From: Ruminococcus sp. zg-924
Lineage (GTDB): Bacteria > Bacillota > Clostridia > Oscillospirales > Acutalibacteraceae
Assembly: GCF_024433635.1 (NCBI RefSeq)
Contig: NZ_WNJZ01000021.1
Coordinates: 1 to 36,278, forward strand
DNA: 36,278 bases
Direction of reading: 5' to 3'
The position numbers and the translations under genes were made by a program. Of this stretch, positions 1-7,144 are shown piece by piece. The notes under the pieces were generated by a model. The model ran no database searches, had not been told where the DNA came from, and was given only the letters and a program-made list of their open reading frames with translations. How positions within the stretch are numbered: the stretch's first letter is position 1; each line of letters starts with the position of its first letter.

Positions 1-49
1 TTATTATTTCTGTTTCATATTCCTTTACATGTCGATAACTTCTTGGCAT
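1..49 (-). CDS. IS3-family transposase OrfA-like protein, N-terminus only (runs off window)
   Basis: The reverse strand opens with ATG at 49-47 and reads MPRSYRHVKEYETEII before leaving the window. This start resembles the helix-turn-helix OrfA proteins of IS3-family elements in Clostridia, which begin MPRSYRHIK. A perfect GGAGGG ribosome binding site lies 6-7 bases upstream. The element's terminal repeat (102-126) and a leader hairpin (58-88) sit between the start codon and chromosomal DNA. Only 16 codons are visible, so the family call rests on the N-terminal match and the terminal-repeat context. OrfB and the other end cannot be checked. Confidence 0.6.
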   Translation of the reverse strand, partial: MPRSYRHVKEYETEII

Positions 50-57
50 AAAAATAT

Positions 58-97
58 CCCTCCTGATGTATATTCTACATCAAGAGGGGTCTTTTTT
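58..97. promoter_or_regulatory. IS-end hairpin: sequesters transposase SD; terminator in the other direction
   Basis: Arms 58-70 and 76-88 pair over 13 bp with one wobble or mismatch and a 5-base loop. Read on the minus strand, the 3' arm contains the whole AGGAGGG ribosome binding site of the transposase. Transcripts entering from outside would therefore hide the SD. Read on the plus strand, the hairpin is followed by TCTTTTTT (90-97) and would act as an intrinsic terminator. SD-masking hairpins that limit transposase expression by read-through are established for IS10 and IS200. Applying that here is inference from the pairing. Confidence 0.6.
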
Positions 98-101
98 CTA
101 T

Positions 102-126
102 TGTCCATTTTTTACGGACTTGTTCA
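102..126. mobile_element. Terminal inverted repeat of IS3-like element
   Basis: This 25-bp stretch begins TGTCCATTTTTTACGG and ends GGACTTGTTCA. On the reverse strand it runs TGAAC...TGGACA, which is the style of an IS3-family end. It lies just outside the transposase leader, so it is read as the IS boundary. The partner repeat is outside the window and no target duplication can be tested. Confidence 0.5.
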
Positions 127-168
127 TTATAAATTCAATGGGATTTTTTATATTCAGGAGGTGATTTT

Positions 169-246
169 GTGAGTGCTACCATAGGTGCAGCACTAAAGAA
201 ATTTGCAGTTGCTCTGCTCACAGATAAAATTACAACAGAAGATTAA
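169..246 (+). pseudogene. 25-codon ORF resembling the N-terminus of a conjugative-element lysozyme-like protein
   Basis: A GTG start at 169 follows an excellent AGGAGGTG ribosome binding site (157-163). The peptide starts MSATIGAALKKFAVALLTDK and stops after 25 residues. This resembles the opening of the CD1108-type or lysozyme-like proteins of Clostridial conjugative elements, which begin with a short amphipathic helix before a membrane segment. Here the protein ends before that segment, so it is probably a decapitated remnant left next to the IS. It could instead be a genuine small amphipathic peptide. The family match is from memory. Confidence 0.4.
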
Positions 247-316
247 CGATAAGAAACAGTCGCAGTGGTTGAAAATGTAATCTGAAAACCAAGTTTGTTA
301 AATCTTAAATCGAGAT

Positions 317-799
317 TTATAATTGCATTTCCAATTCCAAGCATTTCCAATCCTCACCTAACACATGATACGTTTCCGGGATATTCAAAATAATATCTTT
401 AAAACCTACAGCTTTGTAACAATGATACGCAGACTGGTTGTTTTCAAAAACACCCAATGAAACTTTTTTTGCACCATATATTTCTTTTGCATATTTGACT
501 CCCAACTGAAGCATTCTTTTTCCGTAACCTTTACCACGCTTTTCAGAATTTATGATTACAAAACCGAATCGTAATTCATCGAAGGATTCACTTGGTTGAC
601 GCATAGTAAAAAAGCCTATTATTTCATTGTCTTCTATAGCCGTAAATGCCATAAGGTTAGTCACGGCATTAAATTGTTCCTTTGTAAGCGGATAATCTCC
701 TAAAACACCAGCCGTCCACTTATAAAAAGCCCTTTCATATTTACTCCACGACAAGATTGCTTCAGCATCATTTGATTGATATGGTCTTAATCGTAACAT
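317..799 (-). CDS. GNAT family N-acetyltransferase
   Basis: The 160-residue protein has the length and layout of a single-domain GCN5-related acetyltransferase. An N-terminal MLRLRPYQSNDAEAI segment is followed by a central beta strand (IGFFTMR) and the acetyl-CoA loop RGKGYGKRML near residues 88-97 (pattern RxxGxG/A). The C-terminal part YHCYKAVGFKDI is the usual NxxAxxxYxxxGF-like region. Such enzymes transfer acetyl from acetyl-CoA to an amine, but nothing shows the substrate. The gene stands alone between the IS end and the toxin-antitoxin pair. The ATG at 799 is the only good in-frame start, with a weak ribosome binding site. Confidence 0.85.
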   Translation of the reverse strand: MLRLRPYQSNDAEAILSWSKYERAFYKWTAGVLGDYPLTKEQFNAVTNLMAFTAIEDNEIIGFFTMRQPSESFDELRFGFVIINSEKRGKGYGKRMLQLGVKYAKEIYGAKKVSLGVFENNQSAYHCYKAVGFKDIILNIPETYHVLGEDWKCLELEMQL

Positions 800-933
800 C
801 TTTCTTACCTACTTACATATTTTTCTAATAAATAAATTCCAGTTTATAACTAATTTAATTTTAATTTATCATACCACACATAAATAAAATTGTCTATCAA
901 AAAAATCCACCCACCGCCAAGGAATAACAACCT

Positions 934-955
934 AAGTTAAGATATTACAGCAGAA
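934..955. repeat. Dispersed 22-bp repeat, copy 1
   Basis: AAGTTAAGATATTACAGCAG plus AA recurs at 23431-23452 with one difference. A weaker relative, ATTACAACAGAAGATTAA, sits at the end of the 25-codon ORF near 228-246. The copies lie in non-coding DNA next to gene remnants, so they may be debris of one mobile element. No function is evident. Confidence 0.45.
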
Positions 956-996
956 GATTAATGATTAGAAGCAAGAGTTGGAATTGCACTAAAAAT

Positions 997-1057
997 ATTT
1001 CGTGCAAAGTATTGATAATTTCGTGCAAATGGCATATAATATAATTACAAATTATAT
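997..1057 (+). promoter_or_regulatory. Promoter and operator candidates of the toxin-antitoxin operon
   Basis: A -35 TTGATA (1012-1017) and -10 TATAAT (1035-1040) are separated by 17 bp. ATTTCGTGCAAA occurs twice, at 997-1008 and 1018-1029. The spacing is 21 bp, two helical turns, and the copies bracket the -35 element. A perfect inverted repeat ATATAATT-ACA-AATTATAT (1039-1057) overlaps the -10 and the likely transcription start. RelB-type antitoxins autoregulate their operons, so one of these is probably the operator. Which one is inference. Confidence 0.65.
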
Positions 1058-1069
1058 GGAGATGATTAT

Positions 1070-1348
1070 ATGGCAGGAACAACTACAAATATTAGTATCC
1101 GTATGGACGCAGAGCTAAAATCTGCTGCTGAGGAGTTGTATTCAGAGCTTGGTATGAATTTATCTACAGCATTCAATATTTTTGTAAGGCAGTCACTCCG
1201 TGAGGGTGGAATTCCTTTCAAAATTACAACGGAAACACCTAACAAGGAAACAGTAGCCGCCATGTTGGAAGCAGAAAGGATAGCAAAGGATTCATCCGTA
1301 AAAGGATATAACAATATGGATGACCTTATTGCAGACCTTGAAGCATGA
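1070..1348 (+). CDS. RelB/DinJ family antitoxin
   Basis: The 92-residue protein has the ribbon-helix-helix N-terminus of RelB/DinJ antitoxins (TNISIRMDAELKSAAEEL, residues 6-23, then MNLSTAFNIFVRQSLREGGIPF). The FVRQ..REGGIPF segment is characteristic of the family. It should bind and neutralise the adjacent toxin through its C-terminal tail and repress its own promoter through the N-terminal domain. Its stop overlaps the toxin start by four bases (ATGA at 1345-1348), the usual coupling for this type. GGAG lies at 1058-1061. Start and family are clear. Confidence 0.93.
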   Translation: MAGTTTNISIRMDAELKSAAEELYSELGMNLSTAFNIFVRQSLREGGIPFKITTETPNKETVAAMLEAERIAKDSSVKGYNNMDDLIADLEA

Positions 1349-1629
1349 AAAAATATACTGTAAAATTTACGAATCAATTCAAAAAAGACTACAAGCTTGC
1401 AAAACGGCGTGGCAAGAAAATGGAGCTATTAAACAGAACTATCGAACTGCTTGCTAATGGCGAGAGTTTGCCCGAAAAATATTATGATCATTCTTTATCA
1501 GGAAACTGGACAGGGCATCGTGAATGTCATATTCAGCCTGATTGGCTGTTGGTCTATTATTTTGAAGATGATGTTCTTGTATTAACCCTTGCACGAACCG
1601 GTTCGCATAGTGATTTATTCAGCAAGTAG
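1345..1629 (+). CDS. YafQ-family ribosome-dependent mRNA interferase toxin
   Basis: The 94-residue protein belongs to the RelE superfamily, YafQ branch. E. coli YafQ uses His50, His63, Asp67, Trp68, Arg83, His87 and Phe91. The equivalent residues here are His49, His62, Asp66, Trp67, Arg84, His88 and Phe92, so the active site looks intact. YafQ-type toxins cut mRNA in the ribosomal A site. Basic N-terminal helices (KFTNQFKKDYKLAKRRGKK) fit ribosome binding. It is translationally coupled to the antitoxin and followed by a hairpin terminator. Catalytic activity is inferred from residue conservation. Confidence 0.93.
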   Translation: MKKYTVKFTNQFKKDYKLAKRRGKKMELLNRTIELLANGESLPEKYYDHSLSGNWTGHRECHIQPDWLLVYYFEDDVLVLTLARTGSHSDLFSK

Positions 1630-1651
1630 AAAAAGCAAATTAAATTTTAAA

Positions 1652-1686
1652 GGTAGTAGAATTATGAAGTCTTACTGCCTTTTTTA
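1652..1686 (+). terminator. Intrinsic terminator of the toxin-antitoxin operon
   Basis: GGTAGTA (1652-1658) pairs with TACTGCC (1673-1679) over 7 bp with one G-U pair, followed by TTTTTTA. It lies just after the toxin stop. Confidence 0.6.
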
Positions 1687-1733
1687 CTTTCACGATGTTC
1701 CACCAAGGAATAACTGCACCCCAAAGGGACCCC

Positions 1734-2054
1734 GAAAAGCAGAATTGCTTTTTTGCCGCTCTGCCCTTTGCCAATAACTGTCTGGATTATTTGGTGCGGA
1801 CGAGTATATCGGGGGATATGCAGGGCAGAGTGTGGGGGCTGATTGGTTTCCTGTCCCAGATTGGATATGTAGTTGCATACGGTACGGCAGGGCTTCTGAC
1901 AGACGGAATAGCAAAGGGTATGCAGATTGGTGTCGGCAGGGGAGCTGCGGCTGTCATTATCCTTTCGGGCATTCTGCTTGCGGCGGCAGCAGCGGTTTTG
2001 TACCGAATCAGGTCAGTCAAGGAGTTGGAATGTGATCATAAAGAAACTCATTGA
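1734..2054 (+). pseudogene. C-terminal remnant of an MFS efflux transporter
   Basis: The frame from about 1734 reads FFAALPFANNCLDYLVRTSI, then QGRVWGLIGFLSQIGYV and a last transmembrane helix (AAAVIILSGILLAAAAAVLY). This matches the final three or four helices of Mef-like major facilitator exporters, in which NNCLDYLVRTN..EVQGRAWGL is recognisable. Roughly 300 N-terminal residues are missing and no start with a ribosome binding site precedes the homologous part. It is therefore a truncated gene. The N-terminal break lies right after the toxin-antitoxin terminator, suggesting the TA cassette arrival or a deletion removed the rest. Confidence 0.7.
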
Positions 2055-2113
2055 AAATGACATAAAGAAATCATTTTCGCATAGCAAAGTAGGCTTATAA
2101 AAACTTATATTAA

Positions 2114-2157
2114 AAAGCTGATGTACTTGTAAAATATCGCTCAAGTACATCAGCTTT
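2114..2157. terminator. Bidirectional terminator downstream of the histidine kinase
   Basis: AAAGCTGATGTACTTG (2114-2129) and CAAGTACATCAGCTTT (2142-2157) form a perfect 16-bp stem with a 12-base loop. T-rich stretches follow on both strands. It ends the minus-strand two-component operon. Confidence 0.85.
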
Positions 2158-2161
2158 ATTT

Positions 2162-3556
2162 TTATTCCTGTATCGGTAATGTAATCTTTACACAAAAACC
2201 GTCGTATGCGCTATGCTCAATGGCGGCACTGCCGCCGTGAGCTGCTATAATTTGTTTCACAATAAGTAACCCCAAACCATGGCGTTGTTCCGCCACATTT
2301 TCGTCGCAGACCATATAGTGCGGAGCTTTGTTAAGTTTTTCAATTTGTTCATCTGAAGCTCCAATGCCATCATCTGCAACAGTTATGGTACATTGACCGT
2401 TTTGGGTGGTAACACTCACATAAATCTTGCAGCCCTGCTCATTGTGGTTGATACTATTTTGAATAAGGTTGCCGATTGCTCGCTTCATCAAATCCCTGTC
2501 AACATTTACAGGGCAGAATGTCAAAGCTTCATCGGTTTCCCATTCAATCGGGTGTTTGTCATCAATGTCCATATTGATAAAATCTACAACGACTTGCCGA
2601 ACAATCGCAATCATATTTTCCTTTTTAGGATGAATTGGCTGCATATTATATTCCAGTTTAGAAGCCAAATTGAGGTCATTGATTAGGTTCCGCATCCGTT
2701 CACTTTGTTTCACAATAACCGCAGCTTTCTGACGTTCATCATCCGTCAAATGCGTATCATCTCTTAACCTGCCTGCATACCCCATCACCATTGATAGCGG
2801 CGTCCGAATATCGTGAGAAACTCCTGCAATCCAATTTGCCCTTGCTGTTTCTTTCCTGCGAAGTTGATTATTTTGAGATTGTAAAATCTCTGATGTTTTA
2901 TTGATGTTCATTGCAAGCTCAGACAACAGCCCTTTTTCTTTAATATATACAGGCTCTCCCATTGGTAGGCTTTGTATGCCATTTACAATCGGCTTGATTG
3001 ATTTCAGCAGTTTTGAATTTGCGACTACATAAATTAAAAAGATAAGTGCAGCATTGATAGCTAAAACAGATAAAGCAGTCCCCGGTAAGTTGGCAATCAG
3101 TTCATAGTCCCAGCTTGGCCACATATGTTTCCAAAAGCTATCTTTTGGATAACCCAATACAATAAGACCATCTTCTGTTTCGCCCGTAAAGGTTGGATAT
3201 CCGTCTATATATCCACGGGTCAGGCTTGCTATATCTGAAAGCGTATAGGACAGCGGTATCGTCTCCGGTAAATTAGCAGTTTGCCATTTTACTTGCTTTG
3301 TTTCGTTATCAATGAAGATTGCCCAGGCATCAGAGCTTTTCAGTTCAAGGGAAACTGCATCAGGCAGAGCATACCCACCATCATCTGTCTTTTGTAGAGC
3401 GTCTGCAACTTCCTCAGCAGTTTTCCACGGATAGGCATTTGGTAAATGTCTTGCGGAAAAGACAGCGAGCAAAACGACATTCAGGACAAGGAGCAATACG
3501 CAGCTAAGAAGGAGGATGCCAACATATCGGCGTATCAGTTTCGGGATGCTTTTCAT
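2162..3556 (-). CDS. Sensor histidine kinase of a peptide-sensing two-component system
   Basis: The 464-residue kinase has a membrane helix at 14-34, an extracytoplasmic sensor segment of about 120 residues and a second helix at 160-179. The kinase core follows: H box GVSHDIRTPLS (His248), N box NLIQNSINH, G1 VADDGIGAS and G2 HGLGLLIVKQI. It should autophosphorylate His248 and pass phosphate to the adjacent regulator. The genes are one base apart (regulator TGA, then T, then ATG). Divergent LanFEG-type transporter genes suggest it senses a cationic antimicrobial peptide or lantibiotic, as CprK does in Clostridioides difficile. The ligand is inference. Confidence 0.88.
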   Translation of the reverse strand: MKSIPKLIRRYVGILLLSCVLLLVLNVVLLAVFSARHLPNAYPWKTAEEVADALQKTDDGGYALPDAVSLELKSSDAWAIFIDNETKQVKWQTANLPETIPLSYTLSDIASLTRGYIDGYPTFTGETEDGLIVLGYPKDSFWKHMWPSWDYELIANLPGTALSVLAINAALIFLIYVVANSKLLKSIKPIVNGIQSLPMGEPVYIKEKGLLSELAMNINKTSEILQSQNNQLRRKETARANWIAGVSHDIRTPLSMVMGYAGRLRDDTHLTDDERQKAAVIVKQSERMRNLINDLNLASKLEYNMQPIHPKKENMIAIVRQVVVDFINMDIDDKHPIEWETDEALTFCPVNVDRDLMKRAIGNLIQNSINHNEQGCKIYVSVTTQNGQCTITVADDGIGASDEQIEKLNKAPHYMVCDENVAEQRHGLGLLIVKQIIAAHGGSAAIEHSAYDGFCVKITLPIQE

Positions 3557-3557
3557 A

Positions 3558-4262
3558 TCATTTTCCCCCTATAATTAGTTTGTATCCCAAGCCTTTTACC
3601 GTAATTAAAGATACAGGACGGGAGGGATTTTCTTCTATTTTCTCCCGAATGCGCCGAATGTGAGCCATCAGAGAATTTTCATATCCAAAGGGATTATCGC
3701 CCCACGCAGCCTCACACAGGGCGTCAATTGTAACAATCCGACCCGCATTACGGTACAAAGCAGCTAAAATATCGTGTTCCTTTGCTGTCAATGGAATATG
3801 TTCGCTGTTTTTTATTACTTCAGCCCTTTCAAAATCTATTTCACTGTTTTGAAGTCTTACAATCGGACTTTCGTCTTTGTAGCTTCTGCGTAAAATTGCC
3901 ATTATGCGGAAAACAAGTTCCTTTGGAAGAAATGGCTTTACGACATAGTCATCCGCACCAAGCCCAAAGCCCTTGAATTTATCTTCGTCCTCGCCGCGGG
4001 CAGTTAAAAAGAGTACGGGATATTCGCCATTCTGTTTTAATTGCTCCATCAAGTGAAATCCATCGCCGTCAGGCAGCATTACATCAAGAATAGCAATCTC
4101 CGGCGTTATTGCCGCAGCAACTGAAAGAGCGTCATTCACATTTTTAGCCGCCCAAATATTAGAAAATCCTTCTTCTTTAAGAATAGATACGACCATATCT
4201 AAAAGCTCCTGTTCATCGTCAACAAGCAGGATGCGTTTGCTTTTTAAGTATTCACAGTCCAT
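3558..4262 (-). CDS. OmpR/PhoB-family response regulator
   Basis: I chose the ATG at 4262, which follows GGAG (AAAGGAGCG). A longer frame to 4394 exists but would cross the tandem repeats and has no ribosome binding site. The 234-residue protein has a receiver domain with VDDE (acidic pocket), Asp60 in LDVMLPDGDG, Thr87 and Lys109 (VVKPF). A winged-helix C-terminus follows (LTAKEHDILAAL, then SLMAHIRRIREKIE and VKGLGYKL). It probably binds the 11-bp tandem repeats in the divergent intergenic region and activates the ABC operon when phosphorylated by the partner kinase. A TATAAT-like -10 for this gene lies at 4292-4287. Confidence 0.92.
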   Translation of the reverse strand: MDCEYLKSKRILLVDDEQELLDMVVSILKEEGFSNIWAAKNVNDALSVAAAITPEIAILDVMLPDGDGFHLMEQLKQNGEYPVLFLTARGEDEDKFKGFGLGADDYVVKPFLPKELVFRIMAILRRSYKDESPIVRLQNSEIDFERAEVIKNSEHIPLTAKEHDILAALYRNAGRIVTIDALCEAAWGDNPFGYENSLMAHIRRIREKIEENPSRPVSLITVKGLGYKLIIGGK

Positions 4263-4311
4263 ATACTTCGCTCCTTTCCGATTATCATTATAGCATAAAT
4301 CACCGCCCTTT

Positions 4312-4372
4312 TTACATTGTGCGGAAAAATGTAAGGTAGATGTAAGGTAGAGAGAAGGTTGACACAAGGTTG
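4312..4372. promoter_or_regulatory. Divergent control region with four 11-bp tandem repeats
   Basis: Four consecutive 11-mers lie at 4329-4339, 4340-4350, 4351-4361 and 4362-4372. They read ATGTAAGGTAG, ATGTAAGGTAG, AGAGAAGGTTG and ACACAAGGTTG. The 11-bp phase places all units on one face of the helix, the arrangement OmpR-family regulators bind as head-to-tail dimers. TTACATT (4312-4318) and AATGTAA (4328-4334) add an inverted copy towards the regulator gene. TTGACA (4359-4364) lies inside the repeats, but its spacing to TAAAAT is only about 14 bp. Activator dependence would fit such a poor promoter. The binding role is inferred. Confidence 0.65.
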
Positions 4373-4412
4373 GGACTGTAAAATGAAAACGCAATGAGAA
4401 AGGAGCAAAAAT

Positions 4413-5168
4413 ATGAATATCATTGAAACCAAAAATCTCACAAAATCATACGCAGACTTTACTGCTGTATCCGGAGTTAATCTTCACATTCCGAAGGGAA
4501 CAGTTTACGGATTCCTCGGTCCGAATGGAGCGGGTAAATCCACTACAATGAAGATGTTCCTCGGTCTTAAGAAACCAACAAGCGGCTCGTTTGTTATTGA
4601 CGGCAAGAAATATCCGGAAAACCGTGTGGAAATTCTGAAAGAGGTTGGCTCGTTCATTGAATCCCCCGCTTTTTACGGCAATTTGAGCGGCGAGGAGAAC
4701 TTGGATATAATCCGTAAAATTTTGGGTTTGCCCAAATCTGCTGTTTCCGAAGCGTTGGAGCTGGTTGGTCTTACGCAGTATAAAAACAGACTTGCAAAAA
4801 AGTATTCTCTCGGAATGAAGCAGAGATTAGGTCTGGCAAGCGCTTTGATTGGCAGACCGCCGATTTTGATTCTTGACGAGCCGACCAACGGGCTTGACCC
4901 TGTTGGTATTCATGAAATCAGAACGCTTATCCGTTCTTTGCCGCAGAAGTTTGACTGCACCGTATTGGTATCATCCCACTTGTTATCCGAAATTGAACTG
5001 ATGGCAGACAATATCGGCATTCTCAATCACGGTCATCTGCTGTTTGAGGGGGCACTTGAAGAACTTAAATTTAATGCAACGGCGCAAGGTTATCCTACGG
5101 ATAATTTGGAAGATACTTTTCTTGCCTTGATTGATGCTGACAACAGGCAGAGAGGCGGCGCAAGATGA
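4413..5168 (+). CDS. LanF-type ABC transporter ATPase (antimicrobial peptide/lantibiotic resistance)
   Basis: The 251-residue ATPase has Walker A GPNGAGKST (36-44), signature SLGMKQ (132-137) and Walker B ILILDEP (151-157). The residue at the Q-loop position is glutamate (FIESPAFY, Glu83). This E-loop is a hallmark of LanF ATPases such as NukF. LanF pairs with LanE and LanG permeases to expel lantibiotics from the membrane. The start ATG follows AAAGGAG, and its stop overlaps the next gene's start (ATGA). Control is probably by the divergent two-component pair. C. difficile CprA is a comparable protein. Peptide specificity is unknown. Confidence 0.9.
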   Translation: MNIIETKNLTKSYADFTAVSGVNLHIPKGTVYGFLGPNGAGKSTTMKMFLGLKKPTSGSFVIDGKKYPENRVEILKEVGSFIESPAFYGNLSGEENLDIIRKILGLPKSAVSEALELVGLTQYKNRLAKKYSLGMKQRLGLASALIGRPPILILDEPTNGLDPVGIHEIRTLIRSLPQKFDCTVLVSSHLLSEIELMADNIGILNHGHLLFEGALEELKFNATAQGYPTDNLEDTFLALIDADNRQRGGAR

Positions 5169-5887
5169 GTTTCTCTCTGGAATGTAAAAAAGTAAAACGG
5201 ACAGGTTTTACGCCTGCCTTCTTAGGCGGAGGGCTTTTAGCAGCAATCGTGCCTGTCCTTAATATGGCAGTTCGTTCAGAAAACTATTTGGGGCTTCACG
5301 CTGCGCCTGTTCAAATTTTGATGGGTGCGAATTGGCAGATGATGGCGATGCTCAATATTCTGCTTGTTGTAGCAGGAGCGTGCTTGATGTATCACACGGA
5401 ATATGCAGATAATGCCATTCAGAGAATGTGTACGCTGCCAATTAAAGAAAGCAAGCTGTTTTTCGGCAAGGCCACTTTAATGGCGCTTATGTGCATTGTA
5501 ATACTGGTAATAGAAGCTGTGAGTATTGCGTTCTGTTCATATAATTGGTTTGAATTGACCTATAAAGTATGGTTAGAAATAATGAAAAGCTTTGGGTATG
5601 CATTGCTGTTAATGCTTCCCTCAGCATTCGGTTCGCTGTTCATTGCATCGGCGTGTAAGAATATGTGGGTGTCCCTCGGTATCGGTGTTGTGTGTGTATT
5701 TACCGCTACAATGTTGCCTACAAAGAACTTTGTTTTATCGTTGTTCCCATTTGCGCTTCCATTTCAGATATTTGCAGGTACAGCAGAAAATACCGCCTGC
5801 TCGTTTTTGATTGCCGCAGCGGTTGAAATCCTTATCATTTGGATTGCAGAAGTCTTATTCTTAAAGGTTAGGAGGTCGTTTGAATGA
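5165..5887 (+). CDS. LanE/MutE-type ABC-2 permease
   Basis: The 240-residue protein has about six membrane helices, for example FLGGGLLAAIVPVLNMAV, MMAMLNILLVVAGACLMY and LLLMLPSAFGSLFIASA. The central tract DNAIQRMCTLPIKESKLFFGKA is typical of ABC-2 permeases of bacteriocin immunity systems (EpiE/MutE/SpaE). It should form the membrane channel with the next gene's product, driven by the upstream ATPase. Start and stop overlap both neighbours by four bases, so translation is coupled. Substrate is inferred from the family. Confidence 0.83.
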   Translation: MSFSLECKKVKRTGFTPAFLGGGLLAAIVPVLNMAVRSENYLGLHAAPVQILMGANWQMMAMLNILLVVAGACLMYHTEYADNAIQRMCTLPIKESKLFFGKATLMALMCIVILVIEAVSIAFCSYNWFELTYKVWLEIMKSFGYALLLMLPSAFGSLFIASACKNMWVSLGIGVVCVFTATMLPTKNFVLSLFPFALPFQIFAGTAENTACSFLIAAAVEILIIWIAEVLFLKVRRSFE

Positions 5888-6654
5888 GTTTTTTATCGCT
5901 TATCGGCATTGAGTTCAAAAAAATACACCGTTCCAAAATCCTTTTGATTTTGACGGTTGCTACCATTATTCTTTGGCTTCCTTCTATCTTTAATGCCAAT
6001 TTGAATTTTGGAATGCAGGCAGAGGGCATTTCACCCGAAAACAACTTCTTGATACAGGGATTTATGGGAATGGCGTGGTTTATGTTTCCCGCAAGTATGG
6101 TTGTGAGTACGGTTTTGCTGAATATGACGGAAAGAAGCAATAAAGGTATTTTGAAAATGCTTTCTCTGCCAATCGCTATTAACAGGTTATGTTTAGCGAA
6201 ATTTGTTGTCCTGCTTGCACTGGCTGCATTTCAAATACTGATGACCGTCGGTATGTATTTTTTGAGTGCCGGGGTAGCCTCACAAATACAGGATTACAAT
6301 TTCATTTTACAGCCATTATTTGTTTTTAAGGAAGCAGGACTGATTTTTGTATCGGCAATTCCGATGATTGCATTTTTCTGGCTCCTGTCTGTATGTATTA
6401 AGGCTCCTATTTTTTCCATTGGTATTGGCTTGGCTTCAATAGTACCATCAGTATTGATAATCAATACAAAGGCGTGGTTTGCCTATCCGATGTCGTATCC
6501 GTTTTATGTTATCACATCGGAATATGGAAAACTTGCAACAAATCTTGACACAGCGCAGGTTGAACTCATACCGTGGATACCTGTTGCCATTGCTATTACA
6601 ATCTTATGTTTAAGCATTTCCTGCCTTCGTTTCGGGCAGGCTGAAAGGAGATAA
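5884..6654 (+). CDS. LanG/MutG-type ABC-2 permease
   Basis: The 256-residue permease starts FLSLIGIEFKKIHRSKILLIL, the usual amphipathic N-terminus of MutG/SpaG-type subunits. About six membrane helices follow, with the conserved middle part TERSNKGILKMLSLPI between helices 2 and 3. It completes the LanFEG set. Translation is coupled to the upstream permease by an ATGA overlap, and a GGAGGTCG site precedes it. The next small gene follows after five bases. Confidence 0.83.
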   Translation: MSFLSLIGIEFKKIHRSKILLILTVATIILWLPSIFNANLNFGMQAEGISPENNFLIQGFMGMAWFMFPASMVVSTVLLNMTERSNKGILKMLSLPIAINRLCLAKFVVLLALAAFQILMTVGMYFLSAGVASQIQDYNFILQPLFVFKEAGLIFVSAIPMIAFFWLLSVCIKAPIFSIGIGLASIVPSVLIINTKAWFAYPMSYPFYVITSEYGKLATNLDTAQVELIPWIPVAIAITILCLSISCLRFGQAERR

Positions 6655-6659
6655 TAATT

Positions 6660-6944
6660 ATGAAAAACAAAATTTTAACCGCTATCAGTACCATTATGCT
6701 TTTTATCCCGTGGACGATTCTCCCACTTAGAACTTTTGACTGGGCATTGGAATCGCCTGTTGCAGAAATTATGATTGCTTGCTACGCTGCGTTTATGATT
6801 TTCAGCGGAGTATTCACAATTCTTTCCTATGTTAAAGCAAAAGCGCGAAACAACTTAATGAAGGTGTGCTTAATTGTAAACAGTCTTTATGCTGTTGGCG
6901 GTGTTGCGGCACTTGTAATGATAATTTTGCCGAAAATTCTCTAA
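6660..6944 (+). CDS. 94-residue three-helix membrane protein, possible immunity accessory
   Basis: The ATG at 6660 follows AAAGGAGATAATAATT, a strong site, and the gene is only five bases behind the permease, so it belongs to the same operon. Three hydrophobic segments are visible (roughly residues 5-24, 35-57 and 67-92), separated by short charged loops such as VKAKARNN. Size and topology recall NukH, the 92-residue three-helix accessory immunity protein of the nukacin cluster. I do not recognise sequence identity to it. A helper role in peptide binding is therefore only a suggestion from position and shape. Confidence 0.7.
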   Translation: MKNKILTAISTIMLFIPWTILPLRTFDWALESPVAEIMIACYAAFMIFSGVFTILSYVKAKARNNLMKVCLIVNSLYAVGGVAALVMIILPKIL

Positions 6945-6961
6945 GCAGGCAAGATAAACGG

Positions 6962-7144
6962 TCTTGTGCGATGGAGATTTTGAAAAAGGAAATCATTATG
7001 CATAATAGACAGACGGCGGGAGAAATTTCTGCCGCCTATTGACTTTTTATGCTGTTCTGTGCATAATAAATCAAGCAATGTAAAACAACTGATTTAGAAA
7101 AGAAAGGAACAAGTTATGCCGCTTAAAGCAAAATTCACAAAAGA
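6962..7144 (+). repeat. Direct duplication of TetR promoter region and start, copy 1
   Basis: This stretch matches 7883-8067 at roughly nine bases in ten. It carries the hairpin GGCGGG...TGCCGCC, a -35 TTGACT (7039-7044), a degraded -10 CATAAT (7062-7067), the ribosome binding site and the first nine codons of a TetR gene. Homology stops abruptly after MPLKAKFTK. The two copies bracket the flavin-binding gene, which points to a duplication-insertion event. Confidence 0.75.

Noticed and set aside
4263-4394. N-terminal extension of the response regulator
   Set aside because: It would cross the tandem repeats and promoter, has no ribosome binding site and no homology to receiver domains.
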